A stretch of 64,000 nt of DNA, from the NCBI GenBank assembly GCA_028821195.1, contig JAPPHB010000138.1:62001-126000 (forward strand). Direction: 5' to 3'. A program made the translations under genes and the position numbers. Below are positions 43,787 to 54,302 of the stretch, one piece after another. The number at the start of each line of letters is the position of its first letter. Position 1 is the first letter of the stretch. The notes beneath the pieces were generated by a model. It did no database searches and was not told the origin of the DNA. It was given only the letters and a program-made list of their open reading frames with translations. Source of the DNA: Gammaproteobacteria bacterium. Lineage in GTDB: Bacteria > Gemmatimonadota > Gemmatimonadetes > Longimicrobiales > Gaopeijiaceae.

Positions 43787-45601
43787 ATGATCCGACGCGT
43801 CCTCGAGCGCACCTTCGGCTACTCCGGGTTCCGGGGGCAGCAGGAAGAAGTCATCCGCCACACGGTGGACGGGGGCGACTGCCTGGTGCTCATGCCCACC
43901 GGCGGCGGCAAATCGCTCTGTTACCAGATTCCCGGCATCGTGCGCGAGGGAACCGGGGTCGTGGTCTCGCCGCTCATCGCGCTCATGCGCGACCAGGTCG
44001 AGGCGCTCCGCCAACTGGGGGTGCGCGCCGCCGGCCTCAACTCCTCCCTCTCCTACCGGGAGGTGCTGGAGGCGGAAGCCGCCGTGCGCGCGGGTCGGTT
44101 GGACCTGCTCTACGTCGCGCCCGAACGCCTGCTCGGCGAGCGCACGCTGAACCTCCTGGCCGAGGCCCGGCTGTCGCTTTTCGCCATCGACGAGGCGCAC
44201 TGCGTGTCGCAGTGGGGGCACGATTTTCGCCCCGAATACCTCCAGCTCTCCGCGCTGCGCGATCACTTTCCCGACGTGCCCCGCATCGCGCTCACCGCCA
44301 CCGCCGACGAACTCACGCGGCGCGAGATCGTCGACCGCCTGGGGCTCCGGGGCGCTCCCGTCTTCGTGAGCGGCTTCGACCGCCCCAACATCCGCTACAG
44401 CGTGGTCCCGAAGAACAATGCGCGCGCCCAGTTCCGGGGCTTCCTCGACCGGCATCACCGGGGCGACGCGGGCATCGTCTACTGCCTGTCGCGCAAGAAG
44501 GTGGACGCCACCGCGGAATGGCTTCAGGGCGAGGGAGTCGACGCCCTCCCCTACCACGCGGGGCTCGGCGCCGCCGAGCGCCGGCGCAACCAGGACCGCT
44601 TCCAGCGCGACGAGGGCGTGGTCATGGTGGCGACCATCGCCTTCGGCATGGGCATCGACAAGTCCAACGTCCGCTTCGTGGCCCATCTCGATCTGCCCAA
44701 GAGCATCGAGGCATACTACCAGGAGACGGGACGCGGGGGGCGCGACGGGCTCCCGGCCAGCGCGTGGATGGTGTACGGGCTGCAGGAGGTGGTGACCCTG
44801 CGCAGCATGGTGGAGGGATCGGACGCGGGCGAGGCGCGCAAGCGGCTGGAGGTGCGCAAGCTCGATGCGATGCTGGGCTACTGCGAGCTCACCACCTGCC
44901 GCCGCCAGACCCTGCTCGCCTATTTCGGCGAGACCCACCCCGAGCCCTGCGGCAACTGTGACAACTGCCTCACCCCCGTTGATTCCTGGGATGCGACCGA
45001 GGCGTCCCAGAAAGCGATGTCGTGCGTATATCGCACCGGGCAGCGCTTCGGCGCCGCGTATCTCATCGATGTCCTGCGAGGCAGGGAAACGGACCGAATC
45101 CAGCGCTTCGGGCACGACCGCATTCCGACCCACGGGGTGGGCGCCGATCTGAGCGCCTACGAGTGGCGCTCGGTGTTCCGCCAACTGGTCGCGCGCGGGC
45201 TGCTCTGGGTCGACATGGAGGGGTTCGGCTCGATCCGCCTCACGGACGAGAGCTGGCCCGTGCTGCGGGGCGAGATGCACGTGCACATGCGGCGGGACGT
45301 GCGCCCGCCGGCTGCCGCGCGCAAGCGCAAACCCCGGGCCGAGCAGCCACCTCCCGATCCCGCAACATGGGACGAGGGGCTGTGGGAGGCGCTGCGCGCG
45401 CATCGGCTGGAGCTCGCGCGGGCACAGGGCGTGCCGCCGTACGTCATCTTCCACGACGCCACTCTGCGCGAGATGGTCGAACGCCGTCCGGGAACGCCGG
45501 AGGAACTGGCCGGCATTACCGGGGTGGGCGAAACCAAGCTGGAGCGTTACGGTGAAGATTTCCTGGGCGTGATCGCGAAGGCGGAGCGAGGGAGCGGATG
45601 A
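43787..45601 (+). CDS. recQ: ATP-dependent DNA helicase RecQ
   Basis: The protein has 604 residues, normal for bacterial RecQ. It shows motif 0 GFRGQQ-like, Walker A PTGGGKS, DEAH in [23 protein letters not shown]-like TATAD, and motif [12 protein letters not shown]. The zinc site is C-x16-C-x2-C in TTCRR, CGNCDNC. A winged-helix RQC region and a C-terminal HRDC domain ([16 protein letters not shown]) complete it. It unwinds DNA 3' to 5' in recombination and fork repair. The stop overlaps the SulP transporter start by 4 bp, an unusual partner that may reflect only compaction. Confidence 0.95.
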   Translation: MIRRVLERTFGYSGFRGQQEEVIRHTVDGGDCLVLMPTGGGKSLCYQIPGIVREGTGVVVSPLIALMRDQVEALRQLGVRAAGLNSSLSYREVLEAEAAVRAGRLDLLYVAPERLLGERTLNLLAEARLSLFAIDEAHCVSQWGHDFRPEYLQLSALRDHFPDVPRIALTATADELTRREIVDRLGLRGAPVFVSGFDRPNIRYSVVPKNNARAQFRGFLDRHHRGDAGIVYCLSRKKVDATAEWLQGEGVDALPYHAGLGAAERRRNQDRFQRDEGVVMVATIAFGMGIDKSNVRFVAHLDLPKSIEAYYQETGRGGRDGLPASAWMVYGLQEVVTLRSMVEGSDAGEARKRLEVRKLDAMLGYCELTTCRRQTLLAYFGETHPEPCGNCDNCLTPVDSWDATEASQKAMSCVYRTGQRFGAAYLIDVLRGRETDRIQRFGHDRIPTHGVGADLSAYEWRSVFRQLVARGLLWVDMEGFGSIRLTDESWPVLRGEMHVHMRRDVRPPAAARKRKPRAEQPPPDPATWDEGLWEALRAHRLELARAQGVPPYVIFHDATLREMVERRPGTPEELAGITGVGETKLERYGEDFLGVIAKAERGSG

Positions 45602-47244
45602 GGTACGACTACCACGCGGCGAGGGGCGATTTCTTCGGCGGGGTCACCTCCGCCATCGTAGCGCTGCCGGTGGCGTTGGCCTTCGGCGTGGCCTCGGGGC
45701 TGGGTGCGGCCGCCGGCCTCTACAGCGCGATCGCGGTGGGCTTCTTCGCGGCGGTGTTCGGCGGCACGCGCTCGCAGATCTCCGGTCCCACCGCGCCCAT
45801 GACCGTCGCCATGGCGGCGATCCTCACCACCCACTCCGCCACGCTCGCGGAGGCCATGATCGTGGTGATCATGGCGGGATTGCTGCAGATCGCCATGGGG
45901 GCGCTCAGGATCGGCCGTTTCGTCGCGTACACGCCCGCGGTGGTCGTGTCCGGCTTCATGTCCGGGATCGGCATCATCATCATCCTGATCCAGAGCATGC
46001 CGTTCCTCGGACTGCCCCCGGTCGCCGGTGGAGCGATGGGCGCGTTTCGGGCGCTGCCGGACGCGCTGGCCAACCTCGACCCCGGCGCGGTGGCGGTCGC
46101 CGTGATCACCCTGGCGGTCGCGGTGGCCTGGCCGCCCCGGCTGAGGAAGCTGGTGCCGCCGCCGTTGGTGGCCCTGGTGGTGGGCACGACGGTCGGAGTT
46201 CTCTGGATCGGCGACATCCCGGTCATCGGCGAGATCCCCACGGGGATGCCGACGCTTCAGTTCGCGCTTCCCTCCGCGGCGTTCCTGGTGAGCGCCCTGC
46301 AGCCCGCCCTGATCCTCGCGATCCTCGGCTCCGTGGACAGCCTGCTCACGTCCCTGGTTGCGGATTCGATCACCGGCACCCGCCACAAGGCCAACCGGGA
46401 GCTGATCGGGCAGGGCATCGGCAACATCGCCTCGGGGCTCATCGGTGGGCTGCCGGGGGCGGGGGCGACCATGGGCACCGTGGTCAACATCCGCGCCGGG
46501 GGCAGCACTCCGGCTTCCGGGGCCCTGCGCGCGGTGCTGGTCCTGGCCCTGCTCCTGGGTCTCGGCCAGTACGTGGAACCGATCCCCCACGCGGTGCTCG
46601 CCGCCATCCTGGTGAAAGTGGGATGGGACATCATCGACTGGCGCGTCCTCGTCCGCGTCCATCACCTGCGCCGCGAGCACATGATCGTCATGCTGGTCAC
46701 GCTCGGGCTGACGGTGTTCGTTGACCTGATGACGGGGGTCGCGATCGGACTGATCGTCGCGGGGATGGCGCATGCCAGCCAGTTGGAGCACCTGGAGCTG
46801 GACAGCGTGGTGTCCGTGCCCCTGCTCGACCAGATGTTCCTCGGCGAACACGAGGATCCGGCGTTCCTGGACTGGTACTCGGCCCGGGTCGGGCTGGTCG
46901 CCCTCAAGGGGAGCTTCACCGTGGCCTCCGCGCACAAGCTGGTCGCCGTGATCGGGGGAGACATCAAGGAGCACGAGGTCACCATCTTCGACTTCACCGC
47001 CGTGACCTACCTCGACGACAGCGCCGCCATGCTCATACGCCAGCTGCTCGACGTCGCCGAGCGCGAGGAAACCGACGTGATCGTGATGGGCCTATCGGGT
47101 TCGCCGGCCGAGACCCTGCGGACCCTGGACATCCTGGACGGAGTGCCCCGCAAGCAGAGGGTGAGGACGCTCGACAGCGCGCGCGATGTCGCGATCGAAC
47201 TCCTCAAGAAGCGCGATTCAGGTGCCCGGCAGCTGATCGGCTGA
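45598..47244 (+). CDS. SulP-family inorganic anion transporter with STAS domain
   Basis: The protein has 548 residues. An N-terminal membrane domain has about 12-14 spans, with the early signature [20 protein letters not shown] and [13 protein letters not shown]. Residues about 430-548 form a STAS domain ([20 protein letters not shown]). The family takes up sulfate, bicarbonate or related anions, and STAS is regulatory. It overlaps recQ by 4 bp (ATGA). The substrate cannot be read from sequence; the AALPVALA/GPTAP signature resembles bicarbonate or sulfate carriers. Confidence 0.9.
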   Translation: MRYDYHAARGDFFGGVTSAIVALPVALAFGVASGLGAAAGLYSAIAVGFFAAVFGGTRSQISGPTAPMTVAMAAILTTHSATLAEAMIVVIMAGLLQIAMGALRIGRFVAYTPAVVVSGFMSGIGIIIILIQSMPFLGLPPVAGGAMGAFRALPDALANLDPGAVAVAVITLAVAVAWPPRLRKLVPPPLVALVVGTTVGVLWIGDIPVIGEIPTGMPTLQFALPSAAFLVSALQPALILAILGSVDSLLTSLVADSITGTRHKANRELIGQGIGNIASGLIGGLPGAGATMGTVVNIRAGGSTPASGALRAVLVLALLLGLGQYVEPIPHAVLAAILVKVGWDIIDWRVLVRVHHLRREHMIVMLVTLGLTVFVDLMTGVAIGLIVAGMAHASQLEHLELDSVVSVPLLDQMFLGEHEDPAFLDWYSARVGLVALKGSFTVASAHKLVAVIGGDIKEHEVTIFDFTAVTYLDDSAAMLIRQLLDVAEREETDVIVMGLSGSPAETLRTLDILDGVPRKQRVRTLDSARDVAIELLKKRDSGARQLIG

Positions 47245-47251
47245 GAGTGTT

Positions 47252-50200
47252 CTAGCCCCCCGGTGGCCAGCTCGGCAGGGCGCGCCCTGTCGTCCACGGC
47301 ACGCCCGCCTCCTCCAGCCGCCCCTCCAGAGCGGGAAGGTCGGTCTCCACCAGCCGCTGCAGCTCGGGATACATGGCGCTGAACGCCTCGCGCGCGACGC
47401 GGTACTGCTCCCGATGGGTGCCCGTTGGTCCGTGGGTGCCGTTCCAGTGTCCTCGCACGACCTGGTTGACCCGCCCGGCGATCCCCGGCAAGTCGGGTTC
47501 GGCGCGCGAGGTGCGAGTACGTGAACCGTCGAGCGTTTCGCGCAGGTCGAGCAGGCGCAGCTCCAGCGCCCGCGCCTCCCCCATGAGGGTGGCCGGCGCG
47601 GCGGGCCAGCCATCGAGCGCCTGCTTGACGGCACCGATGCGCTGGGCGGCCCCCGCGGCCGCGCGCTGCGAACCGGTGACGGCGCGCAGGAGCTCACCGG
47701 TCTCGCGCTGGAAGGCGAGCACGACGGCCCGGTCCTGGGCGGCGATGGCGGGCTTGGTGAGCGGGGCTATCTCGAAGGAGACGGGACCGGCCAGTTCGGT
47801 CACCTCGCCGTCCACCCGCTGCGCCAGCGACACCGTGTAGCTGCCCGGCAGCGCCATCGGCCCGTTGCCGCCGCCGAAGCCGCCGAAGCCGCCCCCGCCA
47901 CCCCCGCCGGTGACGGGCGTGTACGCGGGGTAGCGGTAGTTCCAGACCGCACGGTGAACGCCCCGCGACGTCGAGCCGTTGACCACGTTCACCATCTGTC
48001 CGCCCTCGTCGCGCACGGTCAGGTACACGCGGGGCGCCTCCTCGCGGTCCTCCGCCACCAGCTCTTCCCACGACGGGTACGGGGTGTCCTCGCCCCGGCC
48101 CGCGGCCCGCCGCTCCTCGGCCTGCCGCTCGGCCCGCCGCGTGCGCAGCGTCTCGCCGACCCAGTAGGTAAAGGTCACGCCCACGGGCGGATTGTCAGCC
48201 GCATAGAAGTCGGCGCCGTTCGCTCCGCCGGGGTTCCAGGGCACGTACATGTCGCCATCGGCCACCTCGAACAGGTGTCCCGCGGAGGCGAGGATCGGCT
48301 GCGACCCCCGCGCCAGCTCGCGCAGCGGCGTATAGTCGTCGATCACGTAGAAGCTGCGCCCGAAGGTGGCCGCCACCAGGTCGCCCTCCCGCTGCTGGAT
48401 CTCCAGGTCGCGCACCGGAATCGTGGGCAGCCCGCTGGCGAACTCCATCCACGACTCGCCCCCGTTCACCGACACGAAGGCCCCGAATTCCGCCCCCAGG
48501 AAGAGCAGGTCGGGCTCGACATGGTCCTGAACGATGGAGAAGGACGGGCTGTTGTCGGGCAGCCCGCCGGTGATCGCGTTCCAGCTGCGCCCGCGATCCT
48601 CGGACTTCAGGACATAGGGCCGGAAATCGCCGCGCTTGAAGTTGTTCACCACCACGAACACGCCGTTCGGGTCATGCACGGAAGCCTCGACATCGTGCAC
48701 GAAGCTGGTGTCGGGAACGCCCGGCAGGCTCGCGATCTCGCGCCAGGTCGCGCCCCCGTCTTCCGTGACCTGCACGAGGCCGTCGTCCGTACCGACATAG
48801 ATCAGTCCCTCGACCAGCGGCGACTCGGAGATGGCCACGATGTGCCCGAACACTGACGTCGACCGGTTCTTGCCCACCGCGTCGACGCTCCACACGCGCC
48901 CCATCACCTCCAACTGGTTGCGGTCGATGTCGCGCGACAGATCCCCGGAGATCGCGCGCCAGCTCGAGCCCTGGTCGTCGCTCCGGAAGAGGATCTGGGC
49001 CCCGAAATAGAGCCGGTGATTGTCGTGCGGCGACATGATCAGCCCCGCATCCCAGTACCAGCGCAGCGGCGGTCCGCCGGGATCGGCCTGGGGCTGAATA
49101 TCGAGCCGCTCCTTGCTCCCCCGGTCGAAGCGCGACAGTACGCCGTGCTGCAACTGTGAATAGATGATGTCCGGATTCTCGGGATCGATCACCGGATCGA
49201 AGCCGTCGCCTCCCAGCGTCACATACCAGTCCGAGTTGCGGATGCCGCCCCCGAGCGTCTGCGACGGCCCGCCCATGGTATTATTGTCCTGCGTCCCCCC
49301 ATACACATAGTAGAAGGGCTCGTCGTTGGAGGTCGCGACCTTGTAGTACTGGGTGAGGGGAAGATTGGCGAAGTGGTTCCAGTTCTCCCCGAAGTCGAAG
49401 GTCTCGTACAGTCCGCCGTCGTTCCCCAGAATCAGATGCTCCGGATCGTCCGGGTCGAAGGCGATGGCGTGATGGTCGACATGCACGTTTTGAGTGGGCA
49501 GCCGGCTCCACGTCTCGCCCCCGTCGTCGGACATCTCCAGGAAGGTGTCCATGGCGTAGATGCGGTCGAAGCGATGCGGATCGGCATAGAGTTCGTGATA
49601 GTACATCGGAGCGGTCGACTGGTAGCGTGACGTGCGGCTCCAGTTCTCGCCCATGTTCTCCGAGCGGAAGGTCCCGCCGTCATTCCCCGACGCCTCGACG
49701 ATGGCGTAGAGCACATCCGGGTTGATCGGCGAAATCGCCATCCCGATGCGTCCCTTGTCCCCGGAGGGGAGCCCGCGGTTGATGGCCCGCCAGGTCTCGC
49801 CGCCGTCGGTGGACTTGTGGATGCCCGAGCCGGGACCCCCGTCGATCATGGTCCACTGGTGCCGGCGCCGCTGCCACGACGACGCGTACATCACATCCGG
49901 GTTGCGCGGATCGAAGTAGACCTCGTTGACCCCCGAGTGCTCATCGATCTCGAGCACCCGTTCCCAGCTCTCGCCGCCGTCGCGCGTCCGGTAGAGTCCG
50001 CGCTCGCCGCCCGCGTTCCAGAGCGGCCCCTGCGCCGCCACGAAGACGGTGCGCGAATCGTCCGGATGCACGGCGATCATGCCGATGTGCCTGGAGGTCT
50101 CGAGTCCCATGTTCGCAAACGAGCGCCCGCCGTCCACCGACTTGTACACGCCGTCGCCGTAGCCTACCGAGCGCTGGCCGTTGTTCTCGCCCGTACCCAC

Positions 50201-50626
50201 CCAGAGGGTCAGGTGGTCGTTCGGGTCGAGCGCGATGGCCCCGATGGAGTACGAGCCGTAGTCGTCGAAGATGGGCGTCCAGGTGGTCCCCGCGTTGGTC
50301 GTCTTCCAGACGTTCCCGGAGGAAGCGGCCACGTACCACGTGCTGCGGTCGGTCGGGTCGATGGCGATGTCGGCGATGCGGCCCGATGCGACGGCGGGGC
50401 CGATGCTCCGCCATCTGAACGACGAGAGCAGGCCGGAGTTGAGTTCCGCCGGGGCGTCCTCGTCGGATTCCTGGGCATGGAGTCCGCCGGGCCGGCCCCC
50501 CGCCGTGGACGCCGCCGGGAGCAGTGCCGTAAGCAGAATCAGGGTCGACACGGCAGAGATGCAGCGGAAGAAGACGCGGCCGGAGTGCCGGAACGCCTGG
50601 CGCGTTCGGAGACGGAGGTTGTACAT
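47252..50626 (-). CDS. Large secreted beta-propeller protein (sortilin/BNR-like repeats)
   Basis: The protein is 1124 residues from ATG 50626; a longer frame to 50698 is less likely. A signal segment (about 20-40) ends near LHAQ. Two or more propellers follow with repeated Asp-box motifs such as KTTNAGTTWTPI, KSVDGGRSF, RTRDGGESWERV, KSTDGGETWRA, VSVNGGESWM (S/T-x-D/N-x-G-x-T-W/F). The pattern resembles VPS10/sortilin propellers and sialidase BNR repeats, but no sialidase active site was found. After residue 880 there is a Gly-rich stretch and a helical C-terminus. Such proteins are very common in Gemmatimonadota and probably bind surface ligands or peptides; the role is unknown. Confidence 0.8.
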   Translation of the reverse strand: MYNLRLRTRQAFRHSGRVFFRCISAVSTLILLTALLPAASTAGGRPGGLHAQESDEDAPAELNSGLLSSFRWRSIGPAVASGRIADIAIDPTDRSTWYVAASSGNVWKTTNAGTTWTPIFDDYGSYSIGAIALDPNDHLTLWVGTGENNGQRSVGYGDGVYKSVDGGRSFANMGLETSRHIGMIAVHPDDSRTVFVAAQGPLWNAGGERGLYRTRDGGESWERVLEIDEHSGVNEVYFDPRNPDVMYASSWQRRRHQWTMIDGGPGSGIHKSTDGGETWRAINRGLPSGDKGRIGMAISPINPDVLYAIVEASGNDGGTFRSENMGENWSRTSRYQSTAPMYYHELYADPHRFDRIYAMDTFLEMSDDGGETWSRLPTQNVHVDHHAIAFDPDDPEHLILGNDGGLYETFDFGENWNHFANLPLTQYYKVATSNDEPFYYVYGGTQDNNTMGGPSQTLGGGIRNSDWYVTLGGDGFDPVIDPENPDIIYSQLQHGVLSRFDRGSKERLDIQPQADPGGPPLRWYWDAGLIMSPHDNHRLYFGAQILFRSDDQGSSWRAISGDLSRDIDRNQLEVMGRVWSVDAVGKNRSTSVFGHIVAISESPLVEGLIYVGTDDGLVQVTEDGGATWREIASLPGVPDTSFVHDVEASVHDPNGVFVVVNNFKRGDFRPYVLKSEDRGRSWNAITGGLPDNSPSFSIVQDHVEPDLLFLGAEFGAFVSVNGGESWMEFASGLPTIPVRDLEIQQREGDLVAATFGRSFYVIDDYTPLRELARGSQPILASAGHLFEVADGDMYVPWNPGGANGADFYAADNPPVGVTFTYWVGETLRTRRAERQAEERRAAGRGEDTPYPSWEELVAEDREEAPRVYLTVRDEGGQMVNVVNGSTSRGVHRAVWNYRYPAYTPVTGGGGGGGFGGFGGGNGPMALPGSYTVSLAQRVDGEVTELAGPVSFEIAPLTKPAIAAQDRAVVLAFQRETGELLRAVTGSQRAAAGAAQRIGAVKQALDGWPAAPATLMGEARALELRLLDLRETLDGSRTRTSRAEPDLPGIAGRVNQVVRGHWNGTHGPTGTHREQYRVAREAFSAMYPELQRLVETDLPALEGRLEEAGVPWTTGRALPSWPPGG

Positions 50627-50740
50627 CGTGTGTTCCTCGGGGCGGTAGTGTGTGTAGGGACGGGAAAGAGTGTAGACGGGGGACGCCTCGACCGCCAAGT
50701 TGCCGGAACAGCATCCGTCTTCGACCAGGGATCGTGAATC

Positions 50741-52159
50741 ATGTCGGCCAGAGTATTCCGCCGCGGCGTCATCGTGCTCATTCTCGCATCTGTGAGCCCG
50801 AGCCTGTCCGTTGTCACAAGTCCGGACGGGGGCATCCCGTCACCGGCGGCGCCCCTTGCCGCCCAGACCCCGGAGCAGCGCTACCGCGACTGGACCCGGC
50901 TGGAGTTCCGGGCCCAGGAGTACGCATACCGCCGCGCGCGCATCCTGGACGGCCTGCGCGCCAGCGGGGGCGGGCTCCTGCTCACGCCCTCCTCCGACGG
51001 GCTCACCCACGGCGAGACCTTCCGCCAACTGGAGGACTTCTGGTATCTGACCGGCCTCGAAGTCGTGCATTCGATGCTGGTTCTGGACGCCGGGCGGGAC
51101 CGCTCCATCCTCTTCATGCCCCGGCGGGATCCACGCTTCGACAATCGGGGGCGGCCCAACGACTTCCCCGGGCGCCCGCTGCTCGACGACTATCAGTTGC
51201 GCAGCATCGCCGGTATCGACGAGTACCGGGACATCGACGAGTTCGACGACTTTCTCCGTCTTCAGGTGCGGGGCGGAGCGACCCTGCGGGTGAACGCGGG
51301 CTCGACCGGCGAGATCACGCCCCCGGCCGTCCCCCTGATCGGAAGCCTGGACCCGACGGCGTCGCTGATACTCCGGCTCGGCACCGACCATCCGAATGCG
51401 GAAATCGTCAACGCCTTCGACGTCGTCGCCCGCCTGCGCATGATAAAGACCCCCGCCGAGATCGATCACATGCGCGTCGCCGCCGATGCGACCATGGCGG
51501 GGATCCAGTCGGCGGCCTGGCGCATCCGTCCCGGCGTGGACGAGCGCACGCTTCAGGGCGAGTTCGAGAACACCTGCCGCACCTTCGGGTCCCAGGCGCT
51601 GCCCTTCACGCCCATCATCAAGTCGGGTCCCAACAGCCTTTGGCCCTGGCGCGTGCTGGCCGCCCACTACGACCGCCGCAACCGCAGAATGGAAGACGGC
51701 GACCTTGTCATCTTCGACGTCGGATGCGAGGTGGACGGCTACATCAGCGATGTCGGGCGCACGTTCCCGGTAAATGGGACCTTCACGGACATCCAGCGGG
51801 AGAAGCTGCTGGTCAGCACACGGGCCGCCGACGCGATCATCGCCGCGATCCGGCCCGGCGTCACCCTCGGCGAACTCACCGCAGTCGCCTACGAGGCGAT
51901 CCCGGACGAGGAGGAGCCCCACATGCAGACAGGTTCGTTCTTCGGTCACCACATCGGCCTCTCAGCGGGCGATCCCGCGCTGATGGACGAGCCCCTCGCG
52001 CCCGGCATGGTGTTCACCGTCGAGCCGTGGTACTACAACCACGACATCGGCGTCGCGGTCTTCGTGGAGGACGTGATCCTGGTGACCGAGGACGGCGCCG
52101 AGGTGCTGACCGCCACGCTACCGCGATCGCCCGAGGAACTGGAAGCGCTGATGCGGTGA
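50741..52159 (+). CDS. Secreted Xaa-Pro aminopeptidase (M24B)
   Basis: The protein is 472 residues with a signal peptide ending near PLAAQ. An N-terminal creatinase-like domain (YRDWTRLEFRAQEYAYRRAR onward) precedes the pita-bread catalytic fold. The dinuclear metal ligands are readable: Asp in VIFDVGCEVDGYISDVGRTF (two aspartates), His in GHHIGL, Glu in FTVEPWYY and Glu in FVEDVILVTEDG. The enzyme removes N-terminal residues ahead of proline. It is divergent from the propeller gene and one of several exported peptidases in the window. Confidence 0.9.
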   Translation: MSARVFRRGVIVLILASVSPSLSVVTSPDGGIPSPAAPLAAQTPEQRYRDWTRLEFRAQEYAYRRARILDGLRASGGGLLLTPSSDGLTHGETFRQLEDFWYLTGLEVVHSMLVLDAGRDRSILFMPRRDPRFDNRGRPNDFPGRPLLDDYQLRSIAGIDEYRDIDEFDDFLRLQVRGGATLRVNAGSTGEITPPAVPLIGSLDPTASLILRLGTDHPNAEIVNAFDVVARLRMIKTPAEIDHMRVAADATMAGIQSAAWRIRPGVDERTLQGEFENTCRTFGSQALPFTPIIKSGPNSLWPWRVLAAHYDRRNRRMEDGDLVIFDVGCEVDGYISDVGRTFPVNGTFTDIQREKLLVSTRAADAIIAAIRPGVTLGELTAVAYEAIPDEEEPHMQTGSFFGHHIGLSAGDPALMDEPLAPGMVFTVEPWYYNHDIGVAVFVEDVILVTEDGAEVLTATLPRSPEELEALMR

Positions 52160-52174
52160 CCGGCGCGCGGCCAC

Positions 52175-52645
52175 CTATGCTTCGCTGGCGGTGAACAACA
52201 GGAGAAGCATCAACAGGAGTGCGGCGGGCATCCACGCGATGGCGAGTGGCCCGGGGGACGCGAGACTCGGGAGTTCCCACCCCGCGATGCCTGCGCCCGT
52301 CAGCCACTCCCGAAGCGACCTCCAGGCATTCCCCGGAAGGGGTGCGACGATCACTCCCAATCCAATGGCCGACGCCCCGCACGCAATCCCTATGGGAAGC
52401 AGTGTCCGCCACGACGCCTTGGACCGCCGGCGAATCCGGGCCTTGAGCCAGATCAGGCGGGGGTCCGGCAGAGGAGCCGTTCCCGAGTCCACGGTGTGGC
52501 CGAGCTCGATCATCCATCGAATCGCGGTGCTGGCTTCGCGGCACGAGTCGCATCGCGCCACATGAGCCGTCAGGTCGTCGCTCCATCTTCGCGCCCGCGC
52601 CGCCTCGGCCACGGCCTCCCCCCTGGGACATGGATCCGCAATCAT
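52175..52645 (-). CDS. Membrane anti-sigma factor with zinc-finger-like N-terminus
   Basis: The protein is 156 residues from ATG 52645, which overlaps the sigma stop by 4 bp (ATGA). The N-terminus carries a zf-HC2-like H-x3-C-x2-C site (HVARCDSCREAS), the usual sigma-binding ZAS domain. Two membrane spans follow (IGIACGASAIGLGVIVAP and a hydrophobic C-terminal LLLMLLLLF). It would hold its cognate ECF sigma factor at the membrane until a signal. As the sigma gene is frameshifted, the pair may be non-functional. Confidence 0.75.
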   Translation of the reverse strand: MIADPCPRGEAVAEAARARRWSDDLTAHVARCDSCREASTAIRWMIELGHTVDSGTAPLPDPRLIWLKARIRRRSKASWRTLLPIGIACGASAIGLGVIVAPLPGNAWRSLREWLTGAGIAGWELPSLASPGPLAIAWMPAALLLMLLLLFTASEA

Positions 52646-53149
52646 GCCACCTCCTCCGGGCCCCACCCGTGGCCCTCCAGAATCCCCGCCAACCTCTTGC
52701 GCGCCCGGTACAGCACGACACGGACGCTGTTCTCACCGATGCCCAGCGAAGCTGCGATCTCGCGGTGGCTGGCACCCTCCACATACGCGAGCCAGAGAAG
52801 CGTCTGCTCCCTCTCCGAGAGCCGGGCGAAGAGTCGCTCCATGTCGAGCGTCAGGTCATGTCTCGGACTCTCCGAAACCGGCGTGTTCCATCTCTGTTGG
52901 TGTTTTCGCTCGCGACCCACTCTCCGTCCTTGGTCGGCAACCAGCGTCCGGGCCGTCTTGTACAGGTAGGACCGCACCTGACCGATGGCTGCATCCTCCA
53001 GGTCGGCGCGGAGCAGGCGGTAGTAGGCCTCCTGAAGGACGTCATCCGCCAGTGCTGGATCCCTCCCTCACGGCCAGGTGCAGGTACGCCCGAAGCCGCG
53101 GCGCCGTACGCTCGTATACCCGGCGGAACGCGGCTTCGTCCTCATGCAT
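52642..53149 (-). pseudogene. ECF sigma factor, interrupted by a frameshift
   Basis: Read from ATG 53149 the first frame gives MHEDEAAFRRVYERTAPRL, AYLHLAVREG, then a premature stop. A one-base shift near 53058-53068, in a CCCTCCC tract, restores PALADDVLQEAYYRLLRA (region 2) and RSYLYKTARTLVADQGRR. The following LSEREQTLLWLAYVEGASH, REIAASLGI, ENSVRVVLYRARKRL is region 4. The downstream part is open from GTG at 52977. It is probably a genuine frameshift or an assembly error; the gene looks otherwise intact. The anti-sigma gene overlaps its stop. Confidence 0.7.
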
Positions 53150-53152
53150 TCG

Positions 53153-53560
53153 CTACTGACGCCACTGATCCGACAGCTTCTTCGAGATGACGGCGGCAGC
53201 GATGAGACCGAGGCCGAGCGCCGTCGTCCCGACGCCGGGAAAGAGAAAGCCGTCTTCCCATATCATGAGCAGAAGGAGACCGAACCCCAGAACGGACGAA
53301 ACGATTCCCGCGGAAAGAACGACCAGCATCATGCGATGCGGGTCGGACTCGAACTGACCCAGGAACTGCTTGCCGTCCTCCGTTTCGATGAACTCCGCGA
53401 GTTCGCGGCCCGACTGGAACTTGGCCAGTAGTTGCTGCTGGGTCTCGGCCAGCCTCGCCAGCCGAGCCTGATTCACCCTGGCCCTCAGCCAGACGATCCC
53501 CACGATGGCTGCGAAAAACCCCAACGTCATCACTATGTCTTCGATCGCGTTCCAGTTCAC
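53153..53560 (-). CDS. Small membrane protein upstream of the ECF sigma locus
   Basis: The protein is 135 residues from GTG 53560, which has AGAGGTG just upstream. An N-terminal span (MTLGFFAAIVGIVWLRA) leads to a helical, Gln/Glu-rich cytoplasmic or periplasmic middle (TQQQLLAKFQSGRELAEF). Two further spans follow (LVVLSAGIVSSVLGFGLLLLMI and GTTALGLGLIAAAVI). Three bases separate its stop from the sigma start, so it is the first gene of the operon and may modulate the sigma/anti-sigma switch. No family recognised. Confidence 0.6.
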   Translation of the reverse strand: MNWNAIEDIVMTLGFFAAIVGIVWLRARVNQARLARLAETQQQLLAKFQSGRELAEFIETEDGKQFLGQFESDPHRMMLVVLSAGIVSSVLGFGLLLLMIWEDGFLFPGVGTTALGLGLIAAAVISKKLSDQWRQ

Positions 53561-53800
53561 TTTGTCACCTCTCGTCTCGTGCTTGCGGGGCCATCGTCCA
53601 ACGGGTCGTGCCGGGGCGGCGGGAATAGCCGTTGCTCGACCGCGGCGATCCGTTTCTCCACCATGTAGAACGTTCGATGCACGCAACCGGTTAACAGCCG
53701 CGGCAGAACAGGCGGGTGGCGAGGGTGCCTGATCCCGTCAGCCGGCGCGCGAGGTCAAGCCCCTGTCGGCCGACTCGCGGACGACCCGGTCTCCATCCGG

Positions 53801-54223
53801 TCAATCAGCGTCCCAGGGCTGCTCTGCCACGTCATCGGCTGGTCCGATTCGGAGTTCCCGGGAGGTGCCCGACAGGATTCGCTTCTGGTGCGGGACGATG
53901 GCGCCCGACAGGATCGCCATGGCGACCGCAGCCGCGATCACCTCCAGCAAGCCTCCGAACTCCGTTCCGAGGAATCCCCCGAAGAACCCGCCCACGCCCT
54001 GCGCCGCGCGGACCCATCCTCGGGACGGGCGGCTCTCGGGGTGGCTCGGCGGCCTGCCTGATTCCACACGGTGACGTGCGACCAGCAACAGCCAGAGCCA
54101 GACGGCCCCCAGGAATGTCGTCACTCCGAGCATCGGTGTCCGCCCAAGTGCCTTTGATGTCCAGTCGAGAGGGAACACGCGCTCGCGCAGGCGGCCCTGC
54201 GTCCGACTCGCGATGACACCCAC
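53801..54223 (-). CDS. Small membrane protein of unknown function
   Basis: The annotated start is GTG 54223 (140 residues), with AAGGGGT before it; ATG 54133 would give 110 residues. There is one N-terminal span (LGVTTFLGAVWLWLLLVA), then a Pro/Arg-rich segment. A Gly-rich hydrophobic region (GVGGFFGGFLGTEFGG followed by LEVIAAAVAMAILSGAIV) makes a second span. No family recognised. Divergent from capA. Confidence 0.35.
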   Translation of the reverse strand: MGVIASRTQGRLRERVFPLDWTSKALGRTPMLGVTTFLGAVWLWLLLVARHRVESGRPPSHPESRPSRGWVRAAQGVGGFFGGFLGTEFGGLLEVIAAAVAMAILSGAIVPHQKRILSGTSRELRIGPADDVAEQPWDAD

Positions 54224-54302
54224 AACCCCTTTACTATGCCCGTCCGAGGCAGCCGGGCCAACCGGCACCCGAGCATCGACCCGTTTTTTCAGGAGGAGTG
54301 GC

